Assembly (NCBI RefSeq): GCF_003268615.1
Contig: NZ_CP029844.1
Span: 62,001 to 126,000 of the forward strand
Reading direction: 5' to 3'
Origin: Blattabacterium clevelandi
GTDB taxonomy: Bacteria; Bacteroidota; Bacteroidia; Flavobacteriales; Blattabacteriaceae
DNA length: 64,000 nucleotides
Shown: piece after piece, positions 18,572 to 26,395 of the stretch
Numbering within the stretch: the stretch's first letter is position 1
Layout: each line of letters begins with the position of its first letter
Program-made: the position numbers and the translations under genes
The notes under the pieces: model-generated
Seen by the model: only the letters and a program-made list of their open reading frames with translations
Databases searched by the model: none
Told to the model about the DNA's origin: nothing

Positions 18572-19513
18572 TTAAAAACGAAAGAAAACTTCTGTTGTAT
18601 ACTTTTTTAATATTTTTTTAGAAATATCATAATTTGGAGTAAATCCTAAAATAAATCCTCCCCCTCCAGAACCACATAGTTTTAAATAATGAAGGTCAGT
18701 AAAAAGGCTTTTTTCCCATATTTTCCAAAATATTTTTGGTATCATAGGGCGAAAATGAATAAAAATCCAAGTAGAAAGTAATTTTACGTTTTTTAGCATA
18801 ATTTTGAAATTTCCTTTTAAAAAGGATTCAATACATTTTTCATTATATTTCATAAATTCTTCTTTTAATATTTTTTTGAATTCATCATTTTTTAATTTTA
18901 CGAAAAAAAATTTTTCTATCATAAAAGAAGTTTTTCTAGAAAAACCAGTATCTAATAAAAAAATCGCTCCTTTCCCTTTTAATTCATTTTTTTTAGGAAT
19001 TTTAATGGTAGAAATATTTGTTTCTGAACGAATGAGTAATGGTTTGTTAAAATAACAAATTAAAGGATCTATTCCTGAACTTTTTCCGTGGAAAAAAGAT
19101 TCCATTTGGCTAAATATTTTTTTTAAAATTATTATATTTTTATTATTTAAACATTTTTTTAGTTTTTTTTTAGCATATTTATCATAAATAGAGGAAACTA
19201 ATGCCCCTGAACTCCCTATTCCATATCCTTTAGGAATATTTGATTGGAAATAAATTCCTTTTTGAATATCTTTTTGTAATCTTTTAAGATCAATTTTTAC
19301 TAAATTTTTTTTATTTTGTTTTAAAAAAAATAAAAATTTATAATATTTTTTTAATTCTAAATTAGAATAAAAAAATTCTTTATTTTTGGTAGAATTTAAA
19401 AATTTTAAAGATCCTTTATAAAAATTATAAGGAATGGAAAGTCCAATAGAATTTTCTATAATTCCGTATTCTCCAAATAAAAGAATTTTAGAATAAAAAA
19501 CAGATTTTTTCAT
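18572..19513 (-). CDS. GHMP kinase, probable mevalonate kinase
   Basis: The protein shows the three GHMP-kinase signatures: an N-terminal KILLFGEYGI (motif 1), IPKGYGIGSSGALVSSI (motif 2, ATP-binding) and LKLCGSGGGGFILGF (motif 3). The opening LFGEYGIIENSIGLSIP and the SSGIDPLICYF block fit mevalonate kinase better than homoserine or galactokinase. Length 313 residues. Flavobacteria make isoprenoids by the mevalonate route, and in relatives this gene sits beside rluB, as it does here. The product would feed UppS and menaquinone synthesis. The other pathway genes are not in this window. Confidence 0.82.
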   Translation of the reverse strand: MKKSVFYSKILLFGEYGIIENSIGLSIPYNFYKGSLKFLNSTKNKEFFYSNLELKKYYKFLFFLKQNKKNLVKIDLKRLQKDIQKGIYFQSNIPKGYGIGSSGALVSSIYDKYAKKKLKKCLNNKNIIILKKIFSQMESFFHGKSSGIDPLICYFNKPLLIRSETNISTIKIPKKNELKGKGAIFLLDTGFSRKTSFMIEKFFFVKLKNDEFKKILKEEFMKYNEKCIESFLKGNFKIMLKNVKLLSTWIFIHFRPMIPKIFWKIWEKSLFTDLHYLKLCGSGGGGFILGFTPNYDISKKILKKYTTEVFFRF

Positions 19514-19601
19514 ACTTTTTTTTTACTTTTATTATGAATAATAAATAATAATAAAAAAGAAAATAAATTTAATTAAAATCATTAAAATTATTTTTGTATA
19601 G

Positions 19602-19667
19602 ATGAAATTTTTAAAAATAATATTTTGTATTTTTTTTACCATATTTTGGATATTTAATAATAAATAA
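19602..19667 (+). other. 21-codon hydrophobic mini-ORF just before nadK
   Basis: An ATG-initiated frame encodes MKFLKIIFCIFFTIFWIFNNK and stops 2 nt before the nadK ATG. It looks like a single membrane helix or a signal-peptide remnant. A perfect -7 motif TATTTTTG (19589-19596) is too close to its ATG to be its own promoter. It may be a chance frame, a leader, or the relic of the CBS-domain gene that precedes nadK in many flavobacteria. Confidence 0.2.
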
Positions 19668-19669
19668 CG

Positions 19670-20554
19670 ATGAAAGTAGCCTTATATGGACAAAAAATTG
19701 GAAAAAAAAATATTCCATATCTGAATCAGTTCATTGGCTATATATTCAATAATTCAATAGATATATCTATTGAAAAATCATTTTTTAATATTTTGTCTTC
19801 TTTTGAAGAATTTAAAAATCTTAATGTTCCTGTTTTTTCTCATTATAAAGAATTAACAAAAGATTTTAGTTTAATGTTTACTTTTGGAGGAGATGGAACT
19901 ATATTATCTTCTTTAAATTTTATTAGAGATACTGGAATTCCTATTGTAGGTGTTAATACAGGAAATTTAGGATTTTTAGCTACCTTTAATAAAGATGTTT
20001 TTATTAAAAAAATAGACCAAATTTTCGATCAAAAATTTCATTTGATTCCTAGAAGTCTATTGTGGTTAGAAACTTCTATTACGGATCATAATCCATTTTT
20101 TAATTTTGCATTAAATGAGATTGTTATTTTTAGAAAAGAAACTGTTTCTATGATTACTATAGATGCTTATATAGATAAGCAGTTTTTGACTTCTTATTGG
20201 GCGGATGGATTAATTATTTCTACTCCTACTGGATCTACTGGATATTCTTTAAGTTGTGGAGGACCTATTATTACTCCTGAAAATAAAAATTTTGTTATTA
20301 CACCTATATCTCCACATAATTTATTTTCACGTCCATTGATTATTTCCGATTGTCAAAAAATACATTTAAAAATACATAGTAGAGTAAAATATTATTCATT
20401 ATCTATGGATACTAGACTTAAATCTTTAAAAAAAGATAATGAATTATATATTAGAAAAGCTCCTTTTTATATATATATTATTCAAGAAGAAAAATATACT
20501 TATTATAAAACTTTACGAGAAAAATTATTATGGGGGATGGATCAAAGAAATTGA
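19670..20554 (+). CDS. nadK: NAD kinase
   Basis: NadK phosphorylates NAD to NADP. The catalytic GGDGT motif lies at residues 73-77, followed by NTGNLGFLA, the NE-containing LNEIVIFRK and the ATP/NAD loop TPTGSTGYSLS. Length 294 residues. It opens the plus-strand run nadK-uppS-bamA-skp, which keeps the flavobacterial order. In relatives an outer-membrane/porin-like gene (DUF6089) stands between nadK and uppS; here only about 100 nt with an AGT repeat remain. Confidence 0.97.
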   Translation: MKVALYGQKIGKKNIPYLNQFIGYIFNNSIDISIEKSFFNILSSFEEFKNLNVPVFSHYKELTKDFSLMFTFGGDGTILSSLNFIRDTGIPIVGVNTGNLGFLATFNKDVFIKKIDQIFDQKFHLIPRSLLWLETSITDHNPFFNFALNEIVIFRKETVSMITIDAYIDKQFLTSYWADGLIISTPTGSTGYSLSCGGPIITPENKNFVITPISPHNLFSRPLIISDCQKIHLKIHSRVKYYSLSMDTRLKSLKKDNELYIRKAPFYIYIIQEEKYTYYKTLREKLLWGMDQRN

Positions 20555-20621
20555 TGATAAGTTAGAAAAAATCTATTTTTCTTTACTTTTTATTTATATA
20601 TTTGTTTATTTATTATTAGTA

Positions 20622-20639
20622 AGTAGTAGTAGTAGTAGT
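20622..20639 (+). repeat. (AGT)6 trinucleotide microsatellite
   Basis: Six exact AGT repeats lie between nadK and uppS, inside non-coding sequence that follows the nadK stop. The repeat is unlike the A/T homopolymers that dominate the window. It ends 15 nt before the uppS start codon and could alter spacing if it changes length. Confidence 0.85.
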
Positions 20640-20654
20640 TAGAATGATCGATAT

Positions 20655-21386
20655 TTGAAATTATTAAAAAAAATAGATTTAAATAGTATACCTAATCACG
20701 TAGCAATTATTATGGATGGTAATGGTCGTTGGGCGGAGAAAAGAGGAAAATTGAGAACATTTGGACATGAGAATTCTATAAAATCTATTACAGACTCTAT
20801 AAATAGCTGTAAAGAATTAGGAATTCCTTATATAACTTTATATGTTTTTTCTTCAGAAAATTGGAATAGACCAAAAAAAGAAATAGATGATTTAATACGT
20901 TTATTTCATGAAAAATTAAAAAATTATTTAGAAGAAATTCATGATAAAAATGTAAAAATTATTGTTATAGGAGAAATAAAAAAATTTCCTATTATGATAC
21001 AAGATAAATTACTTTTTTTTATTAAAAAGACAAAAAATAATACATCTATAACATTAGTTTTAGCTATCAGTTATGGATCTAGAGAGGAAATTTTGAGAGC
21101 AACAAAAATTATAGCCAATAAAGTTTATGTTGGTGAATTATCCCTAAAAGATATTAATTTTTCTTCTTTTCAAAATTATTTATATACTACTAATAAAATA
21201 CCAGATGTAGATCTTATTATTAGAACTAGTGGAGAACAACGTCTTAGTAATTTTTTACTTTGGCAATCTGCTTATGCAGAATTATATTTTACGAATATTT
21301 TATGGCCAGATTTTCGTAAAAAAGATTTTTTCGAAGCCATAATAAATTATCAAAAAAGAAAACGTCGTTTTGGAAAAGTTTTATAA
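20655..21386 (+). CDS. uppS: undecaprenyl diphosphate synthase (cis-prenyltransferase)
   Basis: UppS condenses isopentenyl diphosphate onto farnesyl diphosphate to make the C55 lipid carrier for peptidoglycan and LPS. The catalytic Asp21 lies in IIMDGNGRWA, with further signatures YVFSSENWNRP and IIRTSGEQRLSNFLLWQ. Length 243 residues. The start is TTG at 20655: the only nearby ATG (20644) leads to a stop after four codons in another frame, and the next in-frame ATG is the catalytic one. The 3' end overlaps bamA by 17 nt. Confidence 0.96.
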   Translation: MKLLKKIDLNSIPNHVAIIMDGNGRWAEKRGKLRTFGHENSIKSITDSINSCKELGIPYITLYVFSSENWNRPKKEIDDLIRLFHEKLKNYLEEIHDKNVKIIVIGEIKKFPIMIQDKLLFFIKKTKNNTSITLVLAISYGSREEILRATKIIANKVYVGELSLKDINFSSFQNYLYTTNKIPDVDLIIRTSGEQRLSNFLLWQSAYAELYFTNILWPDFRKKDFFEAIINYQKRKRRFGKVL

Positions 21387-23907
21387 ATCAAAAAATTTTT
21401 TTTTATTTCCGTTATTTTTTTTTCTTTTGTTAGATATATCATTTTCTAAAACGGAAAATAATAATAACCTTGAAATAATTCAGAAAGAAAAAAGGGAAGA
21501 ATTATTTTCATCTTTTTTTATTAAGAATATTTTTATTATAGGAAAAACAAAATATAATCGTGATTTTATTTCAAATTTATCTCATATTTATCCAGGAGAT
21601 GAAATTTTTATACCTAGTAAAAAAATAGATCAGGCTATTAAAAAATTATGGAAAAGTCGTCTTTTTGGAAAAATATCTATCTATAAAAAAAATAGTTCAT
21701 ATTTAAATTCAAATGAAATAGACTTATTTTTTGATTTGGAAGATTTAATAGAAGTTGATAAAATTAATGTAAAAGGTACCGGTATGATTCGATTTTTTTC
21801 CATTGAAAAAATTAAGTCAGGAGATAAAATTTCTGAAGATTCAATTCAAATTATTAAAAATGATATTAAAAATTATTATATAAAAAAAGGATATAATGAA
21901 ATTTCTATAAAGAGTAAATGGAGTATTCAGAATGGTAAAAATATTTTAAATATATATGTAGATAAAGGGAAAAAAATTGAAATAGAAAATATTTTATTTG
22001 ATGGGAATAACCATTTTTCCAAAGAAGAATTACTTAATCTTATGGTTAAGATAAGAAAAAAAATTTTTGTACCAATAGTAGGAAATCCATTTTATTTTTC
22101 TCATGAAAATATTCAAGAGGATTTGAAAAATATTTTACGTAAATATCAATCAATGGGATTTTTAAATTCTCAAGTATTTTTAGATTCTGTATGGAAAAAA
22201 AATTCTGGTAATTATGGAATCAAAATAAAGATAATTGAAGGAGATCAATATTTTTTAGGAGATGTTAATTTTGTAGGGAACACTTTTATAAAAACGAATT
22301 TATTAAGAAAAATATTTTCTTATAAAAAAGGAGATATCTATAATAAAATTGGAATTAATAAAAATATTTTTAATTCGGAATACGAATCTAGTATTCTTTC
22401 AAAATATCTCAATATTGGACATTTGTTTGTGAAAATAGTTCCAATAGAAAAAAGAATAAAAAATAATAAAATTTATTTAGAAATAAAAATAGAAGAAAAT
22501 AAACCAGTATATATAAATAAAGTAAATATATCCGGAAATACAACAACAAAAGATCATGTTATTAGACGTGAATTAACTACTTATCCTGGAGATTTATTTT
22601 CTCCTCAAAAAATTAAGTATAGTATGCTTCGTTTAGTGGATTTGAATCTATTTGATAATAGTAAAATACATCCTTTAATTCATCAAAATAAAGAAAATAA
22701 TACTATAGATATAGAATGGCGTATAATTGAAAAAAATTCTAATCAAATTCAAATATATGGAGGATATGGAGGAGATGCCCTTATTGGAAATTTTAAATTA
22801 AATTTTGGAAATTTTTCTCTAAGTAACTTTTTGAAATTTAGATCATGGAATCCTTTTCCTCAAGGAGATGGACAAAAATTATTTTTTTTTAGTAAATTTA
22901 GTAAGGATATAAAATCTTATGGATTTTCTTTTATAGAACCTTGGATAGAGAAAACTAGTCCTACATCACTTAGTTTTCATTTAAATTATTCAAAAAAGAA
23001 AATAAAAAAATCCGAAAACGTTTTTTTCTTACCTAGATTTTTTAATTCTGATACAACAGTTCATGAAGGATTTATAGATAAAATAGAAATATCTTTGAGT
23101 TTAAATAAGCCTCTAGTTATTTTAGATCCATATTCTAAAATTAAATTATCTATGGATTATGAGGCTTTAAATTACAATACAAAACTATTTTCAAGTCACA
23201 ATAGAAAATTAAAATATACTAATATAAAATCTTTAATTTCTTTACAAAGAATTTCAAATGATCCAGATTTTATTTTTCCTTTTAAAGGATCAGAATTAAA
23301 ATTAATTGGAATATTTACTCCTCCTTATTCCATTTTATTCAAAAATACTAAAAGATTTAAAATATATTGGATGGAATTTTTCAAAATTAAAATAAACACT
23401 TTTTGGTATAAAAAAATTATAGATAATCTAGTGATTAAAGTAGGTAATGAATTTGGATTTTTAGGAAGATACGATAAAACAAAAATATTATTTCCAATAC
23501 AGAGATTTCATATGGGTGGAGATAAAAATTCATTTAGTTCAAAAATAGAAAATATAGATCATATTCCATTAAGAGGGTATTCTTCTCATAGAAAGAATCT
23601 AGAAAATATTTCTCCAAATGATGGGGGACTTATTTATAATAAATCTATTTTAGAAATTCGTTATTTGATTAAGGAATTTTCTAATACATCCAAGTTTTGG
23701 AGCAATATTTTTATAGAAGGAGGAAATATTAGTGATTCTTATAAAACATTTAATCCGTTAAAAATGAAAAAATCATTTGGAATTGGATTCCGTATTTTTT
23801 TATTTCCTATAGGATTTTTTGGAATAGATATATGTAATCCCGTAGATAGGAAAGATTTTTCTATTAAATCAGGATGGAAAACTAATTTTGTTATAGGTCA
23901 AGATTAA
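21370..23907 (+). CDS. bamA: outer-membrane protein assembly factor BamA (Omp85)
   Basis: BamA inserts beta-barrel proteins into the outer membrane. An N-terminal signal peptide (about residues 1-27, ending near SFSKTE) leads into about five POTRA repeats (roughly 50-440). Typical signatures are LWKSRLFGKI, KKGYNEISI and the VNISGNTTTKDHVIRRELTTYPGD block. A C-terminal barrel follows, with GGYGGDALIGNF, PLRGYSSH and SFGIGFRIFL. Length 845 residues. The C-terminus is odd: it ends VIGQD, whereas barrels normally finish on an aromatic residue (flavobacterial BamA typically on Phe). The start overlaps uppS by 17 nt; skp follows after 30 nt. Confidence 0.95.
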   Translation: MEKFYKSKNFFLFPLFFFLLLDISFSKTENNNNLEIIQKEKREELFSSFFIKNIFIIGKTKYNRDFISNLSHIYPGDEIFIPSKKIDQAIKKLWKSRLFGKISIYKKNSSYLNSNEIDLFFDLEDLIEVDKINVKGTGMIRFFSIEKIKSGDKISEDSIQIIKNDIKNYYIKKGYNEISIKSKWSIQNGKNILNIYVDKGKKIEIENILFDGNNHFSKEELLNLMVKIRKKIFVPIVGNPFYFSHENIQEDLKNILRKYQSMGFLNSQVFLDSVWKKNSGNYGIKIKIIEGDQYFLGDVNFVGNTFIKTNLLRKIFSYKKGDIYNKIGINKNIFNSEYESSILSKYLNIGHLFVKIVPIEKRIKNNKIYLEIKIEENKPVYINKVNISGNTTTKDHVIRRELTTYPGDLFSPQKIKYSMLRLVDLNLFDNSKIHPLIHQNKENNTIDIEWRIIEKNSNQIQIYGGYGGDALIGNFKLNFGNFSLSNFLKFRSWNPFPQGDGQKLFFFSKFSKDIKSYGFSFIEPWIEKTSPTSLSFHLNYSKKKIKKSENVFFLPRFFNSDTTVHEGFIDKIEISLSLNKPLVILDPYSKIKLSMDYEALNYNTKLFSSHNRKLKYTNIKSLISLQRISNDPDFIFPFKGSELKLIGIFTPPYSILFKNTKRFKIYWMEFFKIKINTFWYKKIIDNLVIKVGNEFGFLGRYDKTKILFPIQRFHMGGDKNSFSSKIENIDHIPLRGYSSHRKNLENISPNDGGLIYNKSILEIRYLIKEFSNTSKFWSNIFIEGGNISDSYKTFNPLKMKKSFGIGFRIFLFPIGFFGIDICNPVDRKDFSIKSGWKTNFVIGQD

Positions 23908-23937
23908 TTAATATTATAAGATAAATACAGAAAATAT

Positions 23938-24444
23938 ATGAAAAGAAATACAATTTTTTATTTTTTATTGTTTTTTTTCCTATTTGGAATAGGAAAATTT
24001 TTATTTTCTAAAGAGGAATGTCATCAGAAAATTGTTTGTCTTAATAGTTTGATTCTTTTAGAAAAAATGCCTGAATTTTCTAAAGTTCAGAAAGAATTGG
24101 AAAAATTGAGTAAAAATCATGAAAATATATTGGCAAAATTGGCAAAAGAATTTCATAAAAAAGCAGAAAAATTTCAAAAAAATAGAAATCCAATTCTTAA
24201 AAAAGAATTAGAAATATTACAATCTAGGGCTCAGGCATATCAAAAAACTGCTGAAAATGATTTATCCAAAAAACAAAATAAATTATTAGATCCTATCTAT
24301 AAAAAAATAGAAAAAGCTATTAATATAGTAATGGAAAAAGATAAAAATATTGTTAGAGTTGATGATTGTAGTCCCGGGAAAGGTGTTTTGGTTAATAAAG
24401 GAATAGATATTACGGAAGATGTAAAAAAAGAATTGGGATTTTAA
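23938..24444 (+). CDS. skp: OmpH/Skp-family periplasmic chaperone
   Basis: Skp holds unfolded outer-membrane proteins in the periplasm and delivers them to BamA. A signal sequence (about residues 1-24) is followed by a small core strand (KIVCLNSLILLEKMPEF) and long, lysine/glutamate-rich coiled-coil arms (about 50-135). The C-terminal part returns to the core (KNIVRVDDCSPGKGVLV). Length 168 residues. Relatives often have two such genes after bamA; only one is here. Confidence 0.88.
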   Translation: MKRNTIFYFLLFFFLFGIGKFLFSKEECHQKIVCLNSLILLEKMPEFSKVQKELEKLSKNHENILAKLAKEFHKKAEKFQKNRNPILKKELEILQSRAQAYQKTAENDLSKKQNKLLDPIYKKIEKAINIVMEKDKNIVRVDDCSPGKGVLVNKGIDITEDVKKELGF

Positions 24445-24470
24445 TAAAATTTAATAAAATAAAAAGGGAA

Positions 24471-24543
24471 TGGTATCTCCCGGAATCGAACCGGGGACAC
24501 AAGGATTTTCAGTCCTTTGCTCTACCTACTGAGCTAAGATACC
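24471..24543 (-). tRNA. tRNA-Phe (GAA)
   Basis: The minus strand folds into a complete cloverleaf. The acceptor is GGTATCT/AGATACC (seven pairs), the D arm GCTC...GAGC, and the anticodon stem AAGGA/TCCTT has loop CTGAAAA (anticodon GAA). The T arm is CCGGTTCGATTCCGG. The discriminator is A (24471), and CCA is not encoded. It is the only feature on this strand between the aroQ-rluB-kinase cluster and tatA. It is antisense to the gap between skp and lptC. Confidence 0.96.
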
Positions 24544-24553
24544 AACCAAAAAA

Positions 24554-24561
24554 CAAAAATA
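24554..24561 (-). promoter_or_regulatory. candidate -7 element for tRNA-Phe
   Basis: The minus strand reads TATTTTTG (TAnnTTTG), ending 10 nt before the mature tRNA 5' end. That would place the transcription start 4-5 nt upstream of the tRNA. This is the best-placed of the -7 candidates in the window; no -33 TTTG is visible. Confidence 0.5.
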
Positions 24562-24574
24562 CAATAATAAAATA

Positions 24575-25105
24575 ATAAGTAAAAAACTAAAAAGTCTATT
24601 TTTTTTATTAGTATTTTTTTTTCTTTCTTGTACAAGAAAAGAAATTTTTGTTAAATTTAAAAAAAATAAAAAAGAAATACCTAATAGGATTTTTATTCGT
24701 ACAAGTATTTTATATAAAGAAAATGGAATGATTAGATCCTTTATATATTCCCCAATTATAAAGGAATATTCCATTTATACCTTATTTCCAAATGGATTAC
24801 AATTATTTATTTATAGAATAAAAACAAATAAGTATACTTATCTTAGTGCAAATTGGGTTAAATCAATTAAAACAATATTTTATCATATTAAAGGAAATAT
24901 TATTATTATGAATTCTGATGGAGATTTTTTAAAAACAGAGGAAATATTTTGGAATAAAAAATATAAAAAAATATTTAATAATAAGTATACAATTATATAT
25001 TGTTCCGATGGGACAGTATTAAAAGCTATGAATGGATTAGAAGCTACTGATGACCTAAAAAAAATTAGGCTAAAAAATATTAGTGGTATTTTTCCTATAC
25101 AATAA
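24575..25105 (+). CDS. lptC: LptC-like LPS export lipoprotein, non-standard start
   Basis: LptC links the LptBFG transporter to the periplasmic LPS bridge. The C-terminal half matches the family pattern in SDGTVLKAMNGLEATDDL followed by KIRLKNISGIF. The first ATG (24728) would give only 125 residues without any export signal. The same frame is open upstream to 24533 and reads SKKLKSLFFLLVFFFLSC, a clear lipoprotein signal with an LSC lipobox, as in flavobacterial LptC. No ATG, GTG or TTG precedes that signal; only ATA codons at 24572 and 24575 do. I give the second ATA as start, tentatively. It lies next to the tRNA-Phe gene and 9 nt before the CNNM-type gene. Confidence 0.78.
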   Translation: MSKKLKSLFFLLVFFFLSCTRKEIFVKFKKNKKEIPNRIFIRTSILYKENGMIRSFIYSPIIKEYSIYTLFPNGLQLFIYRIKTNKYTYLSANWVKSIKTIFYHIKGNIIIMNSDGDFLKTEEIFWNKKYKKIFNNKYTIIYCSDGTVLKAMNGLEATDDLKKIRLKNISGIFPIQ

Positions 25106-25114
25106 AATATTCCT

Positions 25115-26392
25115 ATGGTTTTTCATATTAGTATAGTTTTCATTACTATACTTTTATCTGCTTTTTTTTCTGGAATGGAAATGGCTTTAATTTCTTCCAG
25201 TTTATTTCAAATAGAATTAGAAAAAAAGAAAGATTCTTTTCGTTCTAAATTACTTTCCAAAAGCATTAAAGAACCAAAAAAATTTATAACTACAATGTTA
25301 ATTGGGAATACAATATCCTTGGTGGTATATGGAATTCATATGGAAAAATTATTTTTATATTTTTTTCCAAAATGGTTTTTCATTCACGATAATTTTTTTT
25401 TCATTCTTCTTTTAGAAACAATAGTTTCTGCTACTATTATTCTTATTGTTGGAGAATTTATTCCTAAAATTGTCTTTAGCGCATATTCTAATGAATTGTT
25501 AAGTCTATTGATTGTTCCTGTATATGTTTTAGAAAAAATGTTATCTCCTATTACAAATTCTATTATTTGGATTTCAAATATATTTTTGAAATTTTTTGGA
25601 GAAAAAGAAGATAATAGAACTCAAATTTTTGATAAAGAAGATTTAATTTATTTTGTATCAGAAAATATAGAGAATAATATTCATGGTATAGTAGAATCGG
25701 AAGTAGAAATATTTCATAAAGCTTTAGATTTTTCTGAAAAAAAAGCAAGAGAATGTATGGTACCAAGAAAAGAAATAGTATCTTCTAATATATATACTTC
25801 TTCTATTGATAGAATTCGTCATAAATTTACAGAAAAAGGATTATCAAAAATTATCATTCATAAAAATAATATAGATAATGTTATAGGATATATTCATTAT
25901 TTAGAAATTTTAAAAAAACCAAAAAATATAGAATCTATAATGAGACCTGTAGAATTAGTTCATATGAACACTCCAATACGAGAAATAATGGATATTCTTA
26001 TTAAGAAAAAAAAAAGTATAGCTATAGTATTAGATGAATATGGAGGGACAGCCGGAATGATAACAATAGAGGATATATTAGAAGAATTTCTTGGAGATAT
26101 AAGAGATGAACATGATGAAATGAAATTTGTTGAAAAAAAATTGAATGATAATGAATTTTTATTTTCTGCTCGTTTAAAAATTGATTTTATTAACGCAAAA
26201 TATAAATTAGGTATTCCAAAATCTGAAGAATATGAAACTTTAGGAGGTTTAATTGTTTTTCATACAGGGTCTATTCCTAATAGTAAAGAAAAAATAATTA
26301 TTGGCGATATTTTGTATATTGAAGTTAAAAAGGTATCTAAAAATAAAATAGAAGAAGTTTTTCTTAGATTTATTAGAAAAAAGAATTTATAA
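25115..26392 (+). CDS. CNNM/CorC-type CBS-domain membrane protein (hemolysin family)
   Basis: An N-terminal DUF21 membrane domain (about residues 1-190, with FFSGMEMALISS) is followed by a CBS pair. The pair opens with the ARECMVPRKEIV linker (near 215) and includes ESIMRPVELVHMNTPI and VLDEYGGTAGMITIEDILEEFLGDI. A C-terminal CorC/HlyC domain (about 345-420, EYETLGGLIVF) completes it. The 425-residue length is normal. Members are linked to magnesium or cobalt export. In gliding flavobacteria one member is GldE, but nothing here shows that role. It lies tightly between lptC (9 nt) and ppiD (3 nt). Confidence 0.88.
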   Translation: MVFHISIVFITILLSAFFSGMEMALISSSLFQIELEKKKDSFRSKLLSKSIKEPKKFITTMLIGNTISLVVYGIHMEKLFLYFFPKWFFIHDNFFFILLLETIVSATIILIVGEFIPKIVFSAYSNELLSLLIVPVYVLEKMLSPITNSIIWISNIFLKFFGEKEDNRTQIFDKEDLIYFVSENIENNIHGIVESEVEIFHKALDFSEKKARECMVPRKEIVSSNIYTSSIDRIRHKFTEKGLSKIIIHKNNIDNVIGYIHYLEILKKPKNIESIMRPVELVHMNTPIREIMDILIKKKKSIAIVLDEYGGTAGMITIEDILEEFLGDIRDEHDEMKFVEKKLNDNEFLFSARLKIDFINAKYKLGIPKSEEYETLGGLIVFHTGSIPNSKEKIIIGDILYIEVKKVSKNKIEEVFLRFIRKKNL

Positions 26393-26395
26393 TAG

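Noticed and set aside
20439..20642. 67-codon open frame overlapping the nadK end and ending in a serine run
   Set aside because: Its first 115 nt lie inside nadK in another frame, and the serine tail is just the AGT repeat. No family resemblance and no start of its own after the nadK stop.
24526..24774. 82-codon minus-strand frame overlapping tRNA-Phe and lptC
   Set aside because: It runs into the tRNA gene and is antisense to the lptC signal sequence; hydrophobicity is expected opposite such a sequence.
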